A DNA stretch of 64,000 nt. Source: Aliirhizobium wenxiniae. GTDB lineage: Bacteria; Pseudomonadota; Alphaproteobacteria; Rhizobiales; Rhizobiaceae. Positions 45,572-53,767 of this stretch are shown here, in pieces (position 1 is the stretch's first letter; each line of letters begins with the position of its first letter). Position numbers and translations under genes: made by a program. Where the stretch lies: assembly GCF_019511445.1 (NCBI RefSeq), contig NZ_JAEUAN010000005.1, forward strand, positions 1 to 64,000, read 5' to 3'. The notes under the pieces are model-generated. The model was given only the letters and a program-made list of their open reading frames with translations. It ran no database searches and was not told the DNA's origin.

Positions 45572-46309
45572 TCAATCACCGCCGGAGATGAATTTCAGCT
45601 GGCCATCCGGGGAAATGCCGATCCGGTAGAAATTGTAATTGCCGGTTTCTTCCATGCCCATCAGGTCGCCGGCGGTGACGATGCGCAACAGTTCCACGCG
45701 TTCCGGCGGCGTCAGCGAAGACAGCGTCTTGCCGGTGAAATAGGGCCAGACATAGGCTTCTTCCGGCGTGCCCTTGTCGACATGGGCCGTACCCGTCGCC
45801 AGAAGATCAAGCATGATGGCGAGGATTTCCTGGCCGTCCGGATCGCCCGAAAAATTCTTCAGCGTATCGATCGGGTCGTCGCTCTCATTATTCATCACCT
45901 GCGGCGGTTTCGGCGTACCTTCGATGAGGGGGCGCAACCGTTCGATATCACCGGAAGCGGCAGCCTCGACAAGCTTTTCGCGCATCGACTTGACCGGTGC
46001 GGGCAGGGTGGAGAGGTCACGAATGATTTCGGCAGGAGGTGCATCGGCTGCAGGCTTGTCCGCGGCGGCCGCATCCGGCGTTACAGCGTTGCCGTCACCC
46101 GACGGGGCGGCGTCATTGCCCTCCAGCGCGAGGCCGGGGCGCGGCAGCGTCGTGCCTTCAAAGGCGTTCTGCTCCAGTGCTTCCTGCTCTTCTTCTGAAC
46201 TGGGCACATTGCGCCCGTCGGTGAGTGCAAAGGAGGAGGGCGCAAACGCCAAAAGCGCCGCTGAAGCCAGCAGCGAAAGCGTCATCGATTTGAAAGCCGC
46301 GTTCCGCAT
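45572..46309 (-). CDS. Secreted protein of unknown function
   Basis: A 245-residue protein with signal peptide (about 1-28, ending SSFA), an acidic alanine/proline-rich low-complexity linker (about 55-95) and a C-terminal domain of about 145 residues (SMREKLVEAAASGDIERLRPLIEG ...), whose helices faintly resemble an ankyrin-like repeat. It is followed on the same strand by nothing close. Probably periplasmic; no enzyme motif seen. Confidence 0.72.
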   Translation of the reverse strand: MRNAAFKSMTLSLLASAALLAFAPSSFALTDGRNVPSSEEEQEALEQNAFEGTTLPRPGLALEGNDAAPSGDGNAVTPDAAAADKPAADAPPAEIIRDLSTLPAPVKSMREKLVEAAASGDIERLRPLIEGTPKPPQVMNNESDDPIDTLKNFSGDPDGQEILAIMLDLLATGTAHVDKGTPEEAYVWPYFTGKTLSSLTPPERVELLRIVTAGDLMGMEETGNYNFYRIGISPDGQLKFISGGD

Positions 46310-46323
46310 GGGAAGCTCGGTTA

Positions 46324-46581
46324 TTATTGAATGTTGCGTCCGGGAGAAAACTCACCGGCGAGCATACGCTCGCGAAGCGATTCGAGCAGCGCTTCGGCAC
46401 CCTCTTCGCCACGCAGGCGGATCGTTTCGCGCATGGCAAAGGCAATTGCTGCGTCGGCGATGATTTCCGGCTCGATACCGTCTGCGCGTCCGTCTGCCCA
46501 GGCATCGTTCTGATATTCGAGCGCGACCTGCATCTTCTCGTGGACGATCATGTCATCGATTTCGTTGAGGCCTGACTGCAT
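46324..46581 (-). CDS. Small acidic hypothetical protein (85 aa)
   Basis: An acidic, helical 85-residue protein (MQSGLNEIDDMIVHEKMQVALEYQ start). GAGGAAAG lies upstream of the ATG. It is 14 bp upstream of the secreted-protein gene on the same strand, so the two probably form an operon. No family recognised. Confidence 0.68.
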   Translation of the reverse strand: MQSGLNEIDDMIVHEKMQVALEYQNDAWADGRADGIEPEIIADAAIAFAMRETIRLRGEEGAEALLESLRERMLAGEFSPGRNIQ

Positions 46582-46697
46582 ACTGAACTTTCCTCGGTGC
46601 CGGCCAAAGAGGCCGATTTGATTACTGCGCCGTTAAGAACTTTATCAGCCTTTTATCGAAACGACACGCCTTCCTGACGAAAGAGGTAAATAATCCG

Positions 46698-47135
46698 CTA
46701 ATTTCCGAAGCGGGAGGTTATTTCCGTCGCAAGTGTTGCGCCTTCGTTACGGTAGCGCTCTTCCGCGGTGCGTGCCGCAAGCGTGCAGGATGTGTGCACG
46801 GCAGCAAAGGAGCGGTATCCACGATTATAGGCCGCCGTCAACCGCTCGCGCCGCGCCGGCTCGTTTGCCGCATCGGAATCGAGCAGTTGCCGCATCGTCC
46901 GGCGCCAGTCCTCCTGCGGTGCGCCGCACAATTCCCTCAGGTAACTGACCGAGCCCAGCACTTCGGAAAGCCTTAAAAGCTGGCCGTCATAGGGGGCTGG
47001 CAGGGCGGTCTCGGGCGGTGCCGATTGCTGTATCGGAGCCTTGGTCTCGGCCGCAGGCTTCTTCGTCGCCTGCGCTGCAAGCGGCGAGGCGATGATGAGA
47101 AAAAGCGGCAGGGCCAGGCAGGCGGCGGATTTCAA
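46698..47135 (-). CDS. TIGR02301-type secreted protein
   Basis: A 145-residue protein with signal peptide (MKSAACLALPLFLIIASPLAAQA) and the domain pattern known from TIGR02301: LSEVLGSVSYLRELCG, W-RRTMRQLLD, and YNRGYRSFAAVHTSCT. Two conserved cysteines may pair. These alphaproteobacterial proteins have no known role. The next gene in the same direction is the NUDIX gene just upstream. Confidence 0.78.
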   Translation of the reverse strand: MKSAACLALPLFLIIASPLAAQATKKPAAETKAPIQQSAPPETALPAPYDGQLLRLSEVLGSVSYLRELCGAPQEDWRRTMRQLLDSDAANEPARRERLTAAYNRGYRSFAAVHTSCTLAARTAEERYRNEGATLATEITSRFGN

Positions 47136-47215
47136 ATGGAATTCCTTGGGTTCGTGTCCGGGGTGGAGAGCCGATTCGCATGTTCATGATTCGGCATCGA
47201 TCCGACGCGCCGATA

Positions 47216-47641
47216 CTACCGGTCGGTTGCGAGCGCCGCCAGCTTTTCGGCGCAGTCGCGAACGCTGGGCGGGCAGGGCAGGCGACGGATCTCTTCAACC
47301 GTGTACCAGCCCGGATCGGCGGCATCGTCGGCAGCGATCGCCTCGACATGCCGATCGGCCTCGATCCTGAACACGGAAAGGAAGAAGTGGCTTCCGCCAT
47401 CCTTTTCGCTCTTCAAGTCATAGGTGGCAAAGAGCGTCGGATTGCGCGCCTGAATGCCGGTTTCCTCAAAGAACTCTCGCAGTGCCGTGTCGTCCGGCGT
47501 CTCGCCCGGCTCCGCCCGGCCGCCCGGAAAGGCAAAAAGATCCGCCATCGGCGGGTTCTTTCGCCGGATCAGCAGAAAGCGACCATTGCGTTCAAGGATT
47601 GCGGAAGAAGCGGCTTGGGGGGAGAGGGGCATCGGCATCAT
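47216..47641 (-). CDS. NUDIX hydrolase
   Basis: A 141-residue pyrophosphohydrolase of nucleoside-diphosphate derivatives. The Nudix box GX5EX7REUXEEXGU is intact: it runs from GGRAEPGE to REFFEETGI. Substrate unknown. No strong ribosome binding site; the start may be one of three ATGs at the N-terminus (MMPMPLS). It lies just beyond higA on the same strand, but is not coupled to it. Confidence 0.88.
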   Translation of the reverse strand: MMPMPLSPQAASSAILERNGRFLLIRRKNPPMADLFAFPGGRAEPGETPDDTALREFFEETGIQARNPTLFATYDLKSEKDGGSHFFLSVFRIEADRHVEAIAADDAADPGWYTVEEIRRLPCPPSVRDCAEKLAALATDR

Positions 47642-47648
47642 CTGGGTG

Positions 47649-47957
47649 TCAGGCTGCAGTCAGGGTCGGAATCCGGCTTACATCAACATCTCGCTCCGCA
47701 TGCCAGGCATCGTAGCTCGCCTGCATTCGCAGCCAGATCGCCGCGCCATCGCCGAACATCTTCCCCAGTCTTGCGGCTACGTTCGGCGAGACCGGCTTGC
47801 GTTCTCGCAGGATGTCATAGAGCTGCTGACGCGAGATACCCAGCAGTTCTGCAATCTCGACCTTGGTCTTGCCGGTCGCCGCGATAACGTCTTCGAGCAG
47901 TGCTCCCGGGTGAGACGGGCTGCGCTCGATAGGTCGCTTCACTTCGTATTCGCTCAT
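47649..47957 (-). CDS. higA: HigA-type antitoxin
   Basis: A 102-residue antitoxin with an XRE-type helix-turn-helix (TKVEIAELLGISRQQLYDIL). It binds and neutralises HigB and represses the operon. It follows higB by 23 bp, the toxin-first order characteristic of HigBA. The ATG at 47957 (MSEYEVKRPIER) is preferred. The C-terminal half (MQASYDAWHAERD) fits the HigA family. Confidence 0.92.
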   Translation of the reverse strand: MSEYEVKRPIERSPSHPGALLEDVIAATGKTKVEIAELLGISRQQLYDILRERKPVSPNVAARLGKMFGDGAAIWLRMQASYDAWHAERDVDVSRIPTLTAA

Positions 47958-47980
47958 CGTTGTCGTCTCCCGGCATTTTA

Positions 47981-48259
47981 TCAATGGTACTGCTCAAAAT
48001 CGACGCGAGCTGCATCCTTGCCGTCGAATTCGAATGTGATGCACCACGGTCCATTGACGTGGATCGTATAGCGCGTTGGATCGAAGCCATTCAGGGCGTG
48101 AAAACCGAACCCCGGCAGGTTCATGTCCTGTGGTGCTTCGGCGACATCCAGACGGTCGAGGCGCACCAGAATGCGCTTGTGCATTTTGGCGTCGATCTTG
48201 CCCGTCTTGCCTGTTTCGAACAGGCTTGCCAGTGCCTTGCTCTTGAACGACTTGATCAT
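47981..48259 (-). CDS. higB: HigB-type toxin, ribosome-dependent mRNA interferase
   Basis: A 92-residue RelE/ParE-fold toxin that cleaves mRNA on the ribosome. It matches the HigB pattern: MIKSFKSKALASLFETG, RILVRLDRLDVA, DMNLPGFGFHAL, and the late ITFEFD. The start codon at 48259 has no Shine-Dalgarno and lies some 6 bp after a predicted -10 box, so the transcript may be leaderless. Upstream palindromic operator overlaps its promoter. Confidence 0.92.
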   Translation of the reverse strand: MIKSFKSKALASLFETGKTGKIDAKMHKRILVRLDRLDVAEAPQDMNLPGFGFHALNGFDPTRYTIHVNGPWCITFEFDGKDAARVDFEQYH

Positions 48260-48263
48260 GATG

Positions 48264-48293
48264 AATGTAAGTATCTAGCTTACATTCCGTCAA
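48264..48293 (-). promoter_or_regulatory. higBA promoter with overlapping palindromic operator
   Basis: aatgtaag (48264-48271) and cttacatt (48279-48286) form an 8-bp inverted repeat. On the minus strand a -35 TTGACG (48293-48288) and a -10 TTACAT (48270-48265) are separated by 17 bp that the palindrome fills. HigA binding here would block the polymerase, the expected autorepression. Confidence 0.6.
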
Positions 48294-48389
48294 GGGGCCG
48301 GGCGTTGATGTTCTCAGGTGGCGATCGATTCACTTGATATTGCAAAAGTATTGGAAAATGCCATATTTGCAGCACTTGAGGAGCATCCC

Positions 48390-48650
48390 ATGGCGCGTGC
48401 GAAGACCTTTTCCCTTGGTGACGCTTATGACGGCATCCTGGCGGATCTTGTAAAACATGGCCGCTTTGGAACGGAGACTGAAGCCGTTCGGGCGGGTATA
48501 CGTATGCTTGCCGACTACGAGATGCGCGTGCAGTCGCTTCGTCAGGCAATCAAGTCGGCTGATAGCCAGATCGAAGAGGGTCTTGGGATCGAGTACGATA
48601 CTCACGAAGCTCTGCTCGCGGATGTCATGAATGACGACGAAGGGCGCTAA
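48390..48650 (+). CDS. parD: ParD/CopG-type antitoxin
   Basis: An 86-residue ribbon-helix-helix antitoxin: N-terminal beta strand (KTFSLGDAYDGILADLV) and GRFGTETEAVRAGIRML, the ParD pattern, with an acidic tail that would wrap the toxin. The ATG at 48390 follows GAGG. It runs divergently from higBA with about 130 bp between. The gene overlaps parE by 20 bases. Confidence 0.85.
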   Translation: MARAKTFSLGDAYDGILADLVKHGRFGTETEAVRAGIRMLADYEMRVQSLRQAIKSADSQIEEGLGIEYDTHEALLADVMNDDEGR

Positions 48651-48948
48651 GAGGGCAAAACGTCTTATCATTTCTCCGCTGGCTCGTGCGGACCTGCGCG
48701 GCATTCGGCGCTTTATTGCTGCAACCAGCGTCTACTATGCAGCGGAATTCCTGACGGACCTGACTGCCAAGATCGTCTGGATTGCGCAGGCTGATTTTAC
48801 AGGTTCTCCGCGCAACGATATCTCTCCCGGGTTGCGAGCCTTTCCTTATCGGCAGCGCTGCATTTATTATCGTTCCTACGCAGATCGCATCGTGATTCTA
48901 CGCGTTCTGCACATGGCGCAAGACGTCAAACGACAGGATTTCGAATAG
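48631..48948 (+). CDS. parE: ParE-type toxin
   Basis: A 105-residue RelE/ParE-superfamily toxin; ParE members inhibit DNA gyrase. Pattern: ISPLARADLRGIRRFIA, GLRAFPYRQRCIYYRS, VILRVLHMAQD. It overlaps parD by 20 bases, ensuring coupled translation. The YnfA gene follows only 6 bp after its stop. RelE-type RNase activity cannot be excluded, as the superfamily is mixed. Confidence 0.85.
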   Translation: MTTKGAKRAKRLIISPLARADLRGIRRFIAATSVYYAAEFLTDLTAKIVWIAQADFTGSPRNDISPGLRAFPYRQRCIYYRSYADRIVILRVLHMAQDVKRQDFE

Positions 48949-48954
48949 CACTCC

Positions 48955-49281
48955 ATGCAGACCTATCTCCTTTACGCCTTCGCCGCTCTTGCCGAAATCG
49001 CCGGCTGCTTTGCCTTCTGGGCCTGGCTGAAACTCGATAAGTCGCCTATCTGGCTGGCGCCGGGAATGGTGTCGCTAGCCGCCTTCGCCTGGGCGCTGGC
49101 GCTGGTGCCTGCGGAAGCGGCGGGACGTGCTTATGCCGCCTATGGCGCAATCTATATCGTTGCCTCGGTTCTCTGGCTCTGGGGCGTCGAGGGGCGTTCG
49201 CCCGATCGCTGGGATGTTACGGGCGCCGTTATCTGCCTTGTCGGCGGGGCGATTATCCTGTTCGGGCCGCGCAGCGCCTGA
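48955..49281 (+). CDS. YnfA/UPF0060-family small membrane protein
   Basis: A 108-residue protein with four membrane segments and the YnfA motifs [13 protein letters not shown] and [24 protein letters not shown]. It resembles small multidrug-resistance proteins, and some relatives export drugs. It starts 6 bp after parE, a close spacing that could be incidental. Confidence 0.9.
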   Translation: MQTYLLYAFAALAEIAGCFAFWAWLKLDKSPIWLAPGMVSLAAFAWALALVPAEAAGRAYAAYGAIYIVASVLWLWGVEGRSPDRWDVTGAVICLVGGAIILFGPRSA

Positions 49282-49336
49282 TTTTTGCTCAGTCGGGTTT
49301 CTTGACCGCTATCAAACCGGATGCCATCTAAAACCG

Positions 49337-50101
49337 ATGTGTGGACGTTATGCCCTGACCCACAAGCCGGACGAGGTTCTTGGCGCAGTTGGTGTCGCCG
49401 ATTTCGACGATGATTTTCCGCCGCGGTTCAACATCGCGCCGACGCAACCCATCCTCGTGGTCGGAAAGACGGATCGCCAACCGGGCAGCAACCTGCCGGA
49501 TCGTCGGGCAACGCTTGCCCGCTGGGGGCTGATCCCCGGCTGGGTCAAGGACATGCGCGACTTTCCGTTGCTGATCAATGCCCGTTCGGAAACGGCGATC
49601 GACAAGGCGTCCTTCCGCGCCGCCATGCGCCATCGCCGCATTCTCGTTCCGGCCTCCGGCTTCTATGAGTGGAAGCGGCCGCCGAAGGAAAGCGGGATGA
49701 GTTCGCAGGCCTACTGGATCAGGCCGAGGAGTGGCGGCGTCATCGCCTTTGCGGGTTTGATGGAAACCTATGCATCGGCCGACGGATCGGAAGTCGATAC
49801 CGCCGCAATCATGACGACCAAGCCCAACCGTATGATCCGCAGCATCCATGACCGCATGCCGGTCGTCATCCGGCCGCAGGATTTCGAGCGCTGGCTGGAA
49901 TGCAAGACGCAGGAACCGCGCCAGGTCGCCGATCTCCTGAGGCCCGTCGAAGACGATTTCTTCGAGGCCATCCCGGTTTCCGATCTGGTCAACAAGGTTT
50001 CCAACATGGGGCCGGATGTGCAAAAGCCGGTTGCTGTCGCCGAGCTTGAGGAAAAACCTCCGAAGCCCGGCAAAGACACATCCCAGATGTCTCTCTTCTA
50101 G
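49337..50101 (+). CDS. SRAP-domain protein, HMCES/YedK family
   Basis: A 254-residue protein that crosslinks through Cys2 to abasic sites in single-stranded DNA, shielding replication forks. The start MCGRYALTHKP puts Cys2 at the N-terminus. Also seen: FNIAPTQ, ARWGLIPGWV, NARSETAIDKASFR, PASGFYEWK and HDRMPVV (active-site His). The ATG at 49337 is decisive because Cys2 must be exposed. It is related to SOS-response-associated peptidases. Confidence 0.94.
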   Translation: MCGRYALTHKPDEVLGAVGVADFDDDFPPRFNIAPTQPILVVGKTDRQPGSNLPDRRATLARWGLIPGWVKDMRDFPLLINARSETAIDKASFRAAMRHRRILVPASGFYEWKRPPKESGMSSQAYWIRPRSGGVIAFAGLMETYASADGSEVDTAAIMTTKPNRMIRSIHDRMPVVIRPQDFERWLECKTQEPRQVADLLRPVEDDFFEAIPVSDLVNKVSNMGPDVQKPVAVAELEEKPPKPGKDTSQMSLF

Positions 50102-50145
50102 TCTCCTGTCGTCCTTCCAGTTTCTCCCCACCGGAATTCTTTTTA

Positions 50146-50769
50146 ATGAACATCATGTCTGCCGGCCTGTCCGGCTTTGCTCTCGGGGGCTCGCTGATCA
50201 TTGCGATCGGCGCCCAGAACGCTTTCATCCTGCGTCAGGGCCTGTTGCGCCGCCACGTCTTCCTGCTCTGCCTGATCTGCGCGCTGTCGGATGCGACGCT
50301 GATCGCAGCCGGTGTCGGCGGCATGGGGGCGATCATATCGCAGTCGCAAACGCTGATCCTGATCGTCACGCTCGGTGGCGCGGTCTTTCTGGGAAGTTAT
50401 GCGGCACTGGCTTTCAAGCGTGCCTTACGGCCCGCGGCCATGGTGGCGGGGGAAACGGGAAGCCTGTCGCTGAAGGCGGCGGTCCTGACCTGCCTTGCCT
50501 TCACCTTCCTCAATCCGCATGTCTATCTCGACACCGTCCTGCTCGTCGGCAGTCTTTCTGCCGGCTTTGAAGGGCAAGAACGTCTGGCCTATGGCGCTGG
50601 TGCTGCCACCGCCTCGTTCATCTGGTTCTTCGGGCTCGGTTACGGTGCTCGTCTTCTCGCGCCAATCTTCGCCCGACCCGCCGCCTGGCGGGTTCTGGAC
50701 GGCCTGATCGGCCTCGTCATGAGCGTGTTGGCGCTCGGTCTCTTGTGGAGTGCGTTCAGTGAAGTCTGA
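50146..50769 (+). CDS. LysE/ArgO-type amino-acid exporter
   Basis: A 207-residue protein with five to six membrane segments. Family pattern: GGSLIIAIGAQNAFILRQGL, the region CALSDATLIAAGVGG and FLNPHVYLDTVLLVGS. ArgO and LysE export arginine and lysine. It ends 5 bp before the stop of a convergent small gene. Confidence 0.92.
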   Translation: MNIMSAGLSGFALGGSLIIAIGAQNAFILRQGLLRRHVFLLCLICALSDATLIAAGVGGMGAIISQSQTLILIVTLGGAVFLGSYAALAFKRALRPAAMVAGETGSLSLKAAVLTCLAFTFLNPHVYLDTVLLVGSLSAGFEGQERLAYGAGAATASFIWFFGLGYGARLLAPIFARPAAWRVLDGLIGLVMSVLALGLLWSAFSEV

Positions 50770-50774
50770 GCCGC

Positions 50775-50912
50775 TTACCGGACGGGCGTCAGCTTCGGCT
50801 TCCGCTTCAGCATCATCGCTGCTGCTGCCACGGCCTTGATGCCGAGCGGACGGAAATGCTTGGTGAAGTCCGGCTTTGCTTCGGGTTTGTCGTTGTTGGT
50901 TGTATTGCTCAC
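50775..50912 (-). CDS. Small basic hypothetical protein (45 aa)
   Basis: A GTG-started frame (MSNTTNNDKPEAKPDFTKHF ... KPKLTPVR) with GAGGAT 6 bases upstream. The protein is charged and ends in a basic segment, with an Ala-rich helix (KAVAAAAMMLKRK). No family recognised. It faces the LysE gene tail to tail. Coding status is supported by the ribosome binding site and codon usage. Confidence 0.6.
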   Translation of the reverse strand: MSNTTNNDKPEAKPDFTKHFRPLGIKAVAAAAMMLKRKPKLTPVR

Positions 50913-51056
50913 GTCTTTATCCTCATCATGTCACCCGCGTGATTCTCACGTGCCGCGGGGCGCCGGGAAATCACCGGCAATAGGGGCGGAATAAAGGCTT
51001 ATCCGTCCCTTTTCGATGAGGTGAGTCTACGCGTGGCAACTTGCCGCAGGCGGGAG

Positions 51057-51086
51057 CTGCAATGCAGCAATTTCAGTGCATTGCAG
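51057..51086. terminator. 10-bp perfect inverted repeat downstream of pssA
   Basis: ctgcaatgca and tgcattgcag are exact complements with a 10-nt loop, 27 bp after the pssA stop. There is no T-run, so a protein site is also possible. Confidence 0.5.
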
Positions 51087-51112
51087 CGAGTGCCTGATTT
51101 CCTGGCTACGCG

Positions 51113-51928
51113 TCAGACGTGCGTGCCTTCGTCTTCGATGGTGATCGTGCCGTAGCGTCGCTTCCATGCCCTTGCGCTGAACGGCAGCACGCAGAGATAG
51201 GCAACGACCGTGACCGAAAGCACTTCCCATGTGTAGCTCATCAACAGCGCGACATAGAGAACGACGAGAAGCATGATCGGAAACATCATGTCCCGGCGGA
51301 TCCTGCTCGATTTGCCGGACCAGACAGGTAGGCGGCTGACAAGCAGATAGCCGATGCCGACCGTGTAGGCGACGCTGCCATAGATGAACAACGGCGTGCG
51401 TTCGACACCCAAGAAGCCAAGATAGACCGGCAGCAGCATCAAAAGGGCTCCCATGGGAGCCGGCACGCCGACAAAGAATTCCGACTGCCAGGGCGCCTTG
51501 ATGCCGCGATCTTCCATGACGTTGAAGCGTGCCAGCCTGAGGCCTGCGGCGATTGCGTAGAGCAGGGCAGCGATCCAACCCAGCGAACGGGCGCCATCGA
51601 GCAGGAAGGCATAAGACACGAGGGCAGGGGCGACGCCGAAATTGATGATGTCGGCAAGCGAATCCATCTGTACGCCGAATTTCGACGTTGCCTTCAGGAG
51701 ACGGGCAATCCGCCCGTCAATGCCGTCGAGAAAGGCGGCCAGCAGCACCATCGCGACTGCCAGCTCGTAGCGTGCTTCGAATGCGAGCCTGATACCTGTC
51801 AGGCCTGCACAGATGGCCAGAACCGTGATGAGGTTCGGTACCATCAGCCGGATGGGGATTTCCCTGAGGCGCGGACCGCGAGCCTCGTCTGTCGAGCGGT
51901 TCGGCTCTCCCGGCGGCAAATCCATCAT
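51113..51928 (-). CDS. pssA: CDP-diacylglycerol-serine O-phosphatidyltransferase
   Basis: Makes phosphatidylserine in the inner membrane. The 271 residues contain the full CDP-alcohol phosphotransferase motif D-G-x2-A-R-x8-G-x3-D-x3-D (Asp71 to Asp93) and about eight membrane segments, matching the type II rhizobial PssA. It lies 25 bp after psd on the same strand, so both enzymes of phosphatidylethanolamine synthesis form one operon. The first of two adjacent ATGs is used; GGAG lies upstream. Confidence 0.96.
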   Translation of the reverse strand: MMDLPPGEPNRSTDEARGPRLREIPIRLMVPNLITVLAICAGLTGIRLAFEARYELAVAMVLLAAFLDGIDGRIARLLKATSKFGVQMDSLADIINFGVAPALVSYAFLLDGARSLGWIAALLYAIAAGLRLARFNVMEDRGIKAPWQSEFFVGVPAPMGALLMLLPVYLGFLGVERTPLFIYGSVAYTVGIGYLLVSRLPVWSGKSSRIRRDMMFPIMLLVVLYVALLMSYTWEVLSVTVVAYLCVLPFSARAWKRRYGTITIEDEGTHV

Positions 51929-51953
51929 CCGTCTGCTCCTTTATGCAATTCTA

Positions 51954-52655
51954 TCAGCTGCGACGGCCAAGCGAGGGGCCCTTGGTCGAGCCGAACTCAG
52001 CCAGCACGGTCTCGCCGGCGATGGCAAGCTGGCCAATGGACACACGCGCCTGTCCGCCATTCGGCACGAACACGTCGAGACGCGAGCCGAAACGGATAAG
52101 GCCGAAGCGTTCGCCGGCATTGAGCGGCTCGCCGGGTTTTACCCAGCAGACGATCCGGCGCGCCACGAAGCCGGCGATCTGCACGACGCCGACATTGCCG
52201 TGGCGGCTCTCGATGACGAGGCCGTTGCGCTCGTTGTCGGAGCTTGCCTTGTCGAGTTCCGCATTGACGAACTGACCGGCGCGATATTCGATCACCTTGA
52301 TTTCACCGCGGACCGGTGAACGGTTCACATGGCAGTTGAAGACGTTCATGAAAACCGAAATGCGCAGCATCGGTTCGGAGCCGAGGCCCAGTTCCGCCGG
52401 CGGCACGACCATGGCGACGTGGCTGATACGGCCATCGGCCGGGCTGACGATCAGGTCGTCATCCTGCGGCACGACACGCTCGGGGTCGCGGAAGAAATAG
52501 GCGCACCAGAGCGTCAGAACGAGGCCGATCCAGAAGAGCGGCTCGGCGAAGTAGCCCAGGATCAAGGATACGACGAAGAAGATCGCAACGAAGACATAGC
52601 CTTCCTTGTGGATCGGCACGAGCGTGTTGCGAATGGTGTCGAAGAGGTTGATCAA
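51954..52655 (-). CDS. psd: Phosphatidylserine decarboxylase
   Basis: Converts phosphatidylserine to phosphatidylethanolamine at the membrane. The 233-residue proenzyme of the short (archaeal-like/rhizobial) class has N-terminal membrane segments (about 16-50) and FRDPERV, with [13 protein letters not shown] and [10 protein letters not shown]. The self-cleavage Gly-Ser is in FGST (Gly222-Ser223) near the end, giving the pyruvoyl group. The TTG at 52655 is chosen because AGGGAG precedes it; the product then begins [10 protein letters not shown], as in relatives. Confidence 0.94.
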   Translation of the reverse strand: MINLFDTIRNTLVPIHKEGYVFVAIFFVVSLILGYFAEPLFWIGLVLTLWCAYFFRDPERVVPQDDDLIVSPADGRISHVAMVVPPAELGLGSEPMLRISVFMNVFNCHVNRSPVRGEIKVIEYRAGQFVNAELDKASSDNERNGLVIESRHGNVGVVQIAGFVARRIVCWVKPGEPLNAGERFGLIRFGSRLDVFVPNGGQARVSIGQLAIAGETVLAEFGSTKGPSLGRRS

Positions 52656-52819
52656 CTGTTTCTCCCTGAGGGCCTTATTGTCTTGGTTATCCGGCACTGA
52701 CTAGCGAAAAACGATACTCGCGGCAATGCGGTTCCGCTCCGCTCCCCAAACCGTGTGGGGATTGCAACCATTGCGGGGGGCGATGCGTTGAATTTCCGAC
52801 AGGTAATCCGCTTTTTTGG

Positions 52820-52834
52820 TGCATTGCAGCAAAT
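52820..52834. other. Motif shared with the first chemoreceptor leader
   Basis: tgcattgcagcaaat lies in the 334-bp gap (52656-52989) between psd and the next gene; tgcactgcagcaaat at 18102 differs at one base. It resembles CTGC-N3-GCAG type sites, but the match is partial. Nothing else clear is seen in the gap besides tcatgagactgtcatga at 52858-52874. Confidence 0.25.
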
Positions 52835-52989
52835 AGGCACGGTTCTTGCTTCGATTTTCATGAGACTGTCATGAAAGTCCTGCAGGAGACCTCTGACCTA
52901 CATCAAGGTCAAATGCATGGAATACGCTTAAACCATTGTTGGAAGCACTTCTGGTACTGCGACTTTGGTAAAGAACGGAAGAGTTTGAA

Positions 52990-53115
52990 ATGACCCTTAC
53001 ATGGTGCCTGATAGCAATGGCGGATATCGCGATCGTGATTGCCGCAGTCGTCTATACGGTATGGAGCCAGCGTCGTTACCGTGAACGTATGCGCTACGGC
53101 TCGTCGCATAGATAA
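52990..53115 (+). CDS. Small single-span membrane protein (41 aa)
   Basis: Begins MTLTWCLIAMADIAIVIAAVV and ends in the basic tail QRRYRERMRYGSSHR. One membrane helix (about 5-24) followed by arginines fits a small inner-membrane protein. GGAAGAG lies upstream of the ATG. No family recognised. A hairpin ends the transcript 100 bp downstream. Confidence 0.55.
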   Translation: MTLTWCLIAMADIAIVIAAVVYTVWSQRRYRERMRYGSSHR

Positions 53116-53217
53116 GCTGGAAGTCGAGCTTGAGGATCTTCCTCGCTCAAATTCTGCCTTTCTCATGAGCGGACCTTGCTTCCGTAATGAGCACTAACGC
53201 TGACCGTTCTTGATCAA

Positions 53218-53240
53218 GGCCGCCCGCTTGGCGGTCTTAT
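53218..53240 (+). terminator. Probable terminator after the 41-aa protein gene
   Basis: ggccgcc (53218-53224) and ggcggtc (53230-53236) form a stem with one G-U pair, followed by TTAT. The 312-bp gap to the next gene holds nothing else recognisable. Confidence 0.5.
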
Positions 53241-53427
53241 GCGTTTGATGACCTGCGGATAGGCCGGGCGCTGTCGATCTTGATTGTGATCGGAAATCTG
53301 CGCGAGCTTTTGATGGAATTTCTCGCATAAGGAGAATTTGCCACATCGCAAATGCCCCTTTTTGGCCGTAGTTTTGCAATGTGACTGTAGTGCGCCCCGT
53401 GTACCGGTTTTGATAGAGGACAAAACC

Positions 53428-53694
53428 ATGAAACGCGACCTGACTATCGAAGACGTATTATCCGACCCATTGATCGCCCAGCTTCGGCAGGCCGATGGTA
53501 TTTCCGTGCAGGAGTTCACGCAGTTCATGCGTTCGGCGGCGGAAATCTACAGCGCCGGCAAACCTATGTCGCGCCGAGCCGACAAGACGACTTTCGTGCT
53601 TTGCGAGACGGCGGAATTCGCACCCGACCGCCGCGAAAACATCATCGCCGGCAAGGCGCAGCCAAAGGCAGGTGTTCCATGTCTTGGTTGGTGA
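53428..53694 (+). CDS. Hypothetical protein (88 aa)
   Basis: A soluble 88-residue protein starting MKRDLTIEDVLSDPLIAQL, with helical N-terminus and a cysteine-containing tail. AGAGGA lies 7 bases before the ATG. No family recognised; it lies between two small membrane-protein genes. Confidence 0.55.
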   Translation: MKRDLTIEDVLSDPLIAQLRQADGISVQEFTQFMRSAAEIYSAGKPMSRRADKTTFVLCETAEFAPDRRENIIAGKAQPKAGVPCLGW

Positions 53695-53767
53695 CCTGCC
53701 ATCCGGCTGATAGCCTGCACAGCATCGGCCCCGTTGCCCGGCGTGCACCCTTAGGCGCGCTGGGATT

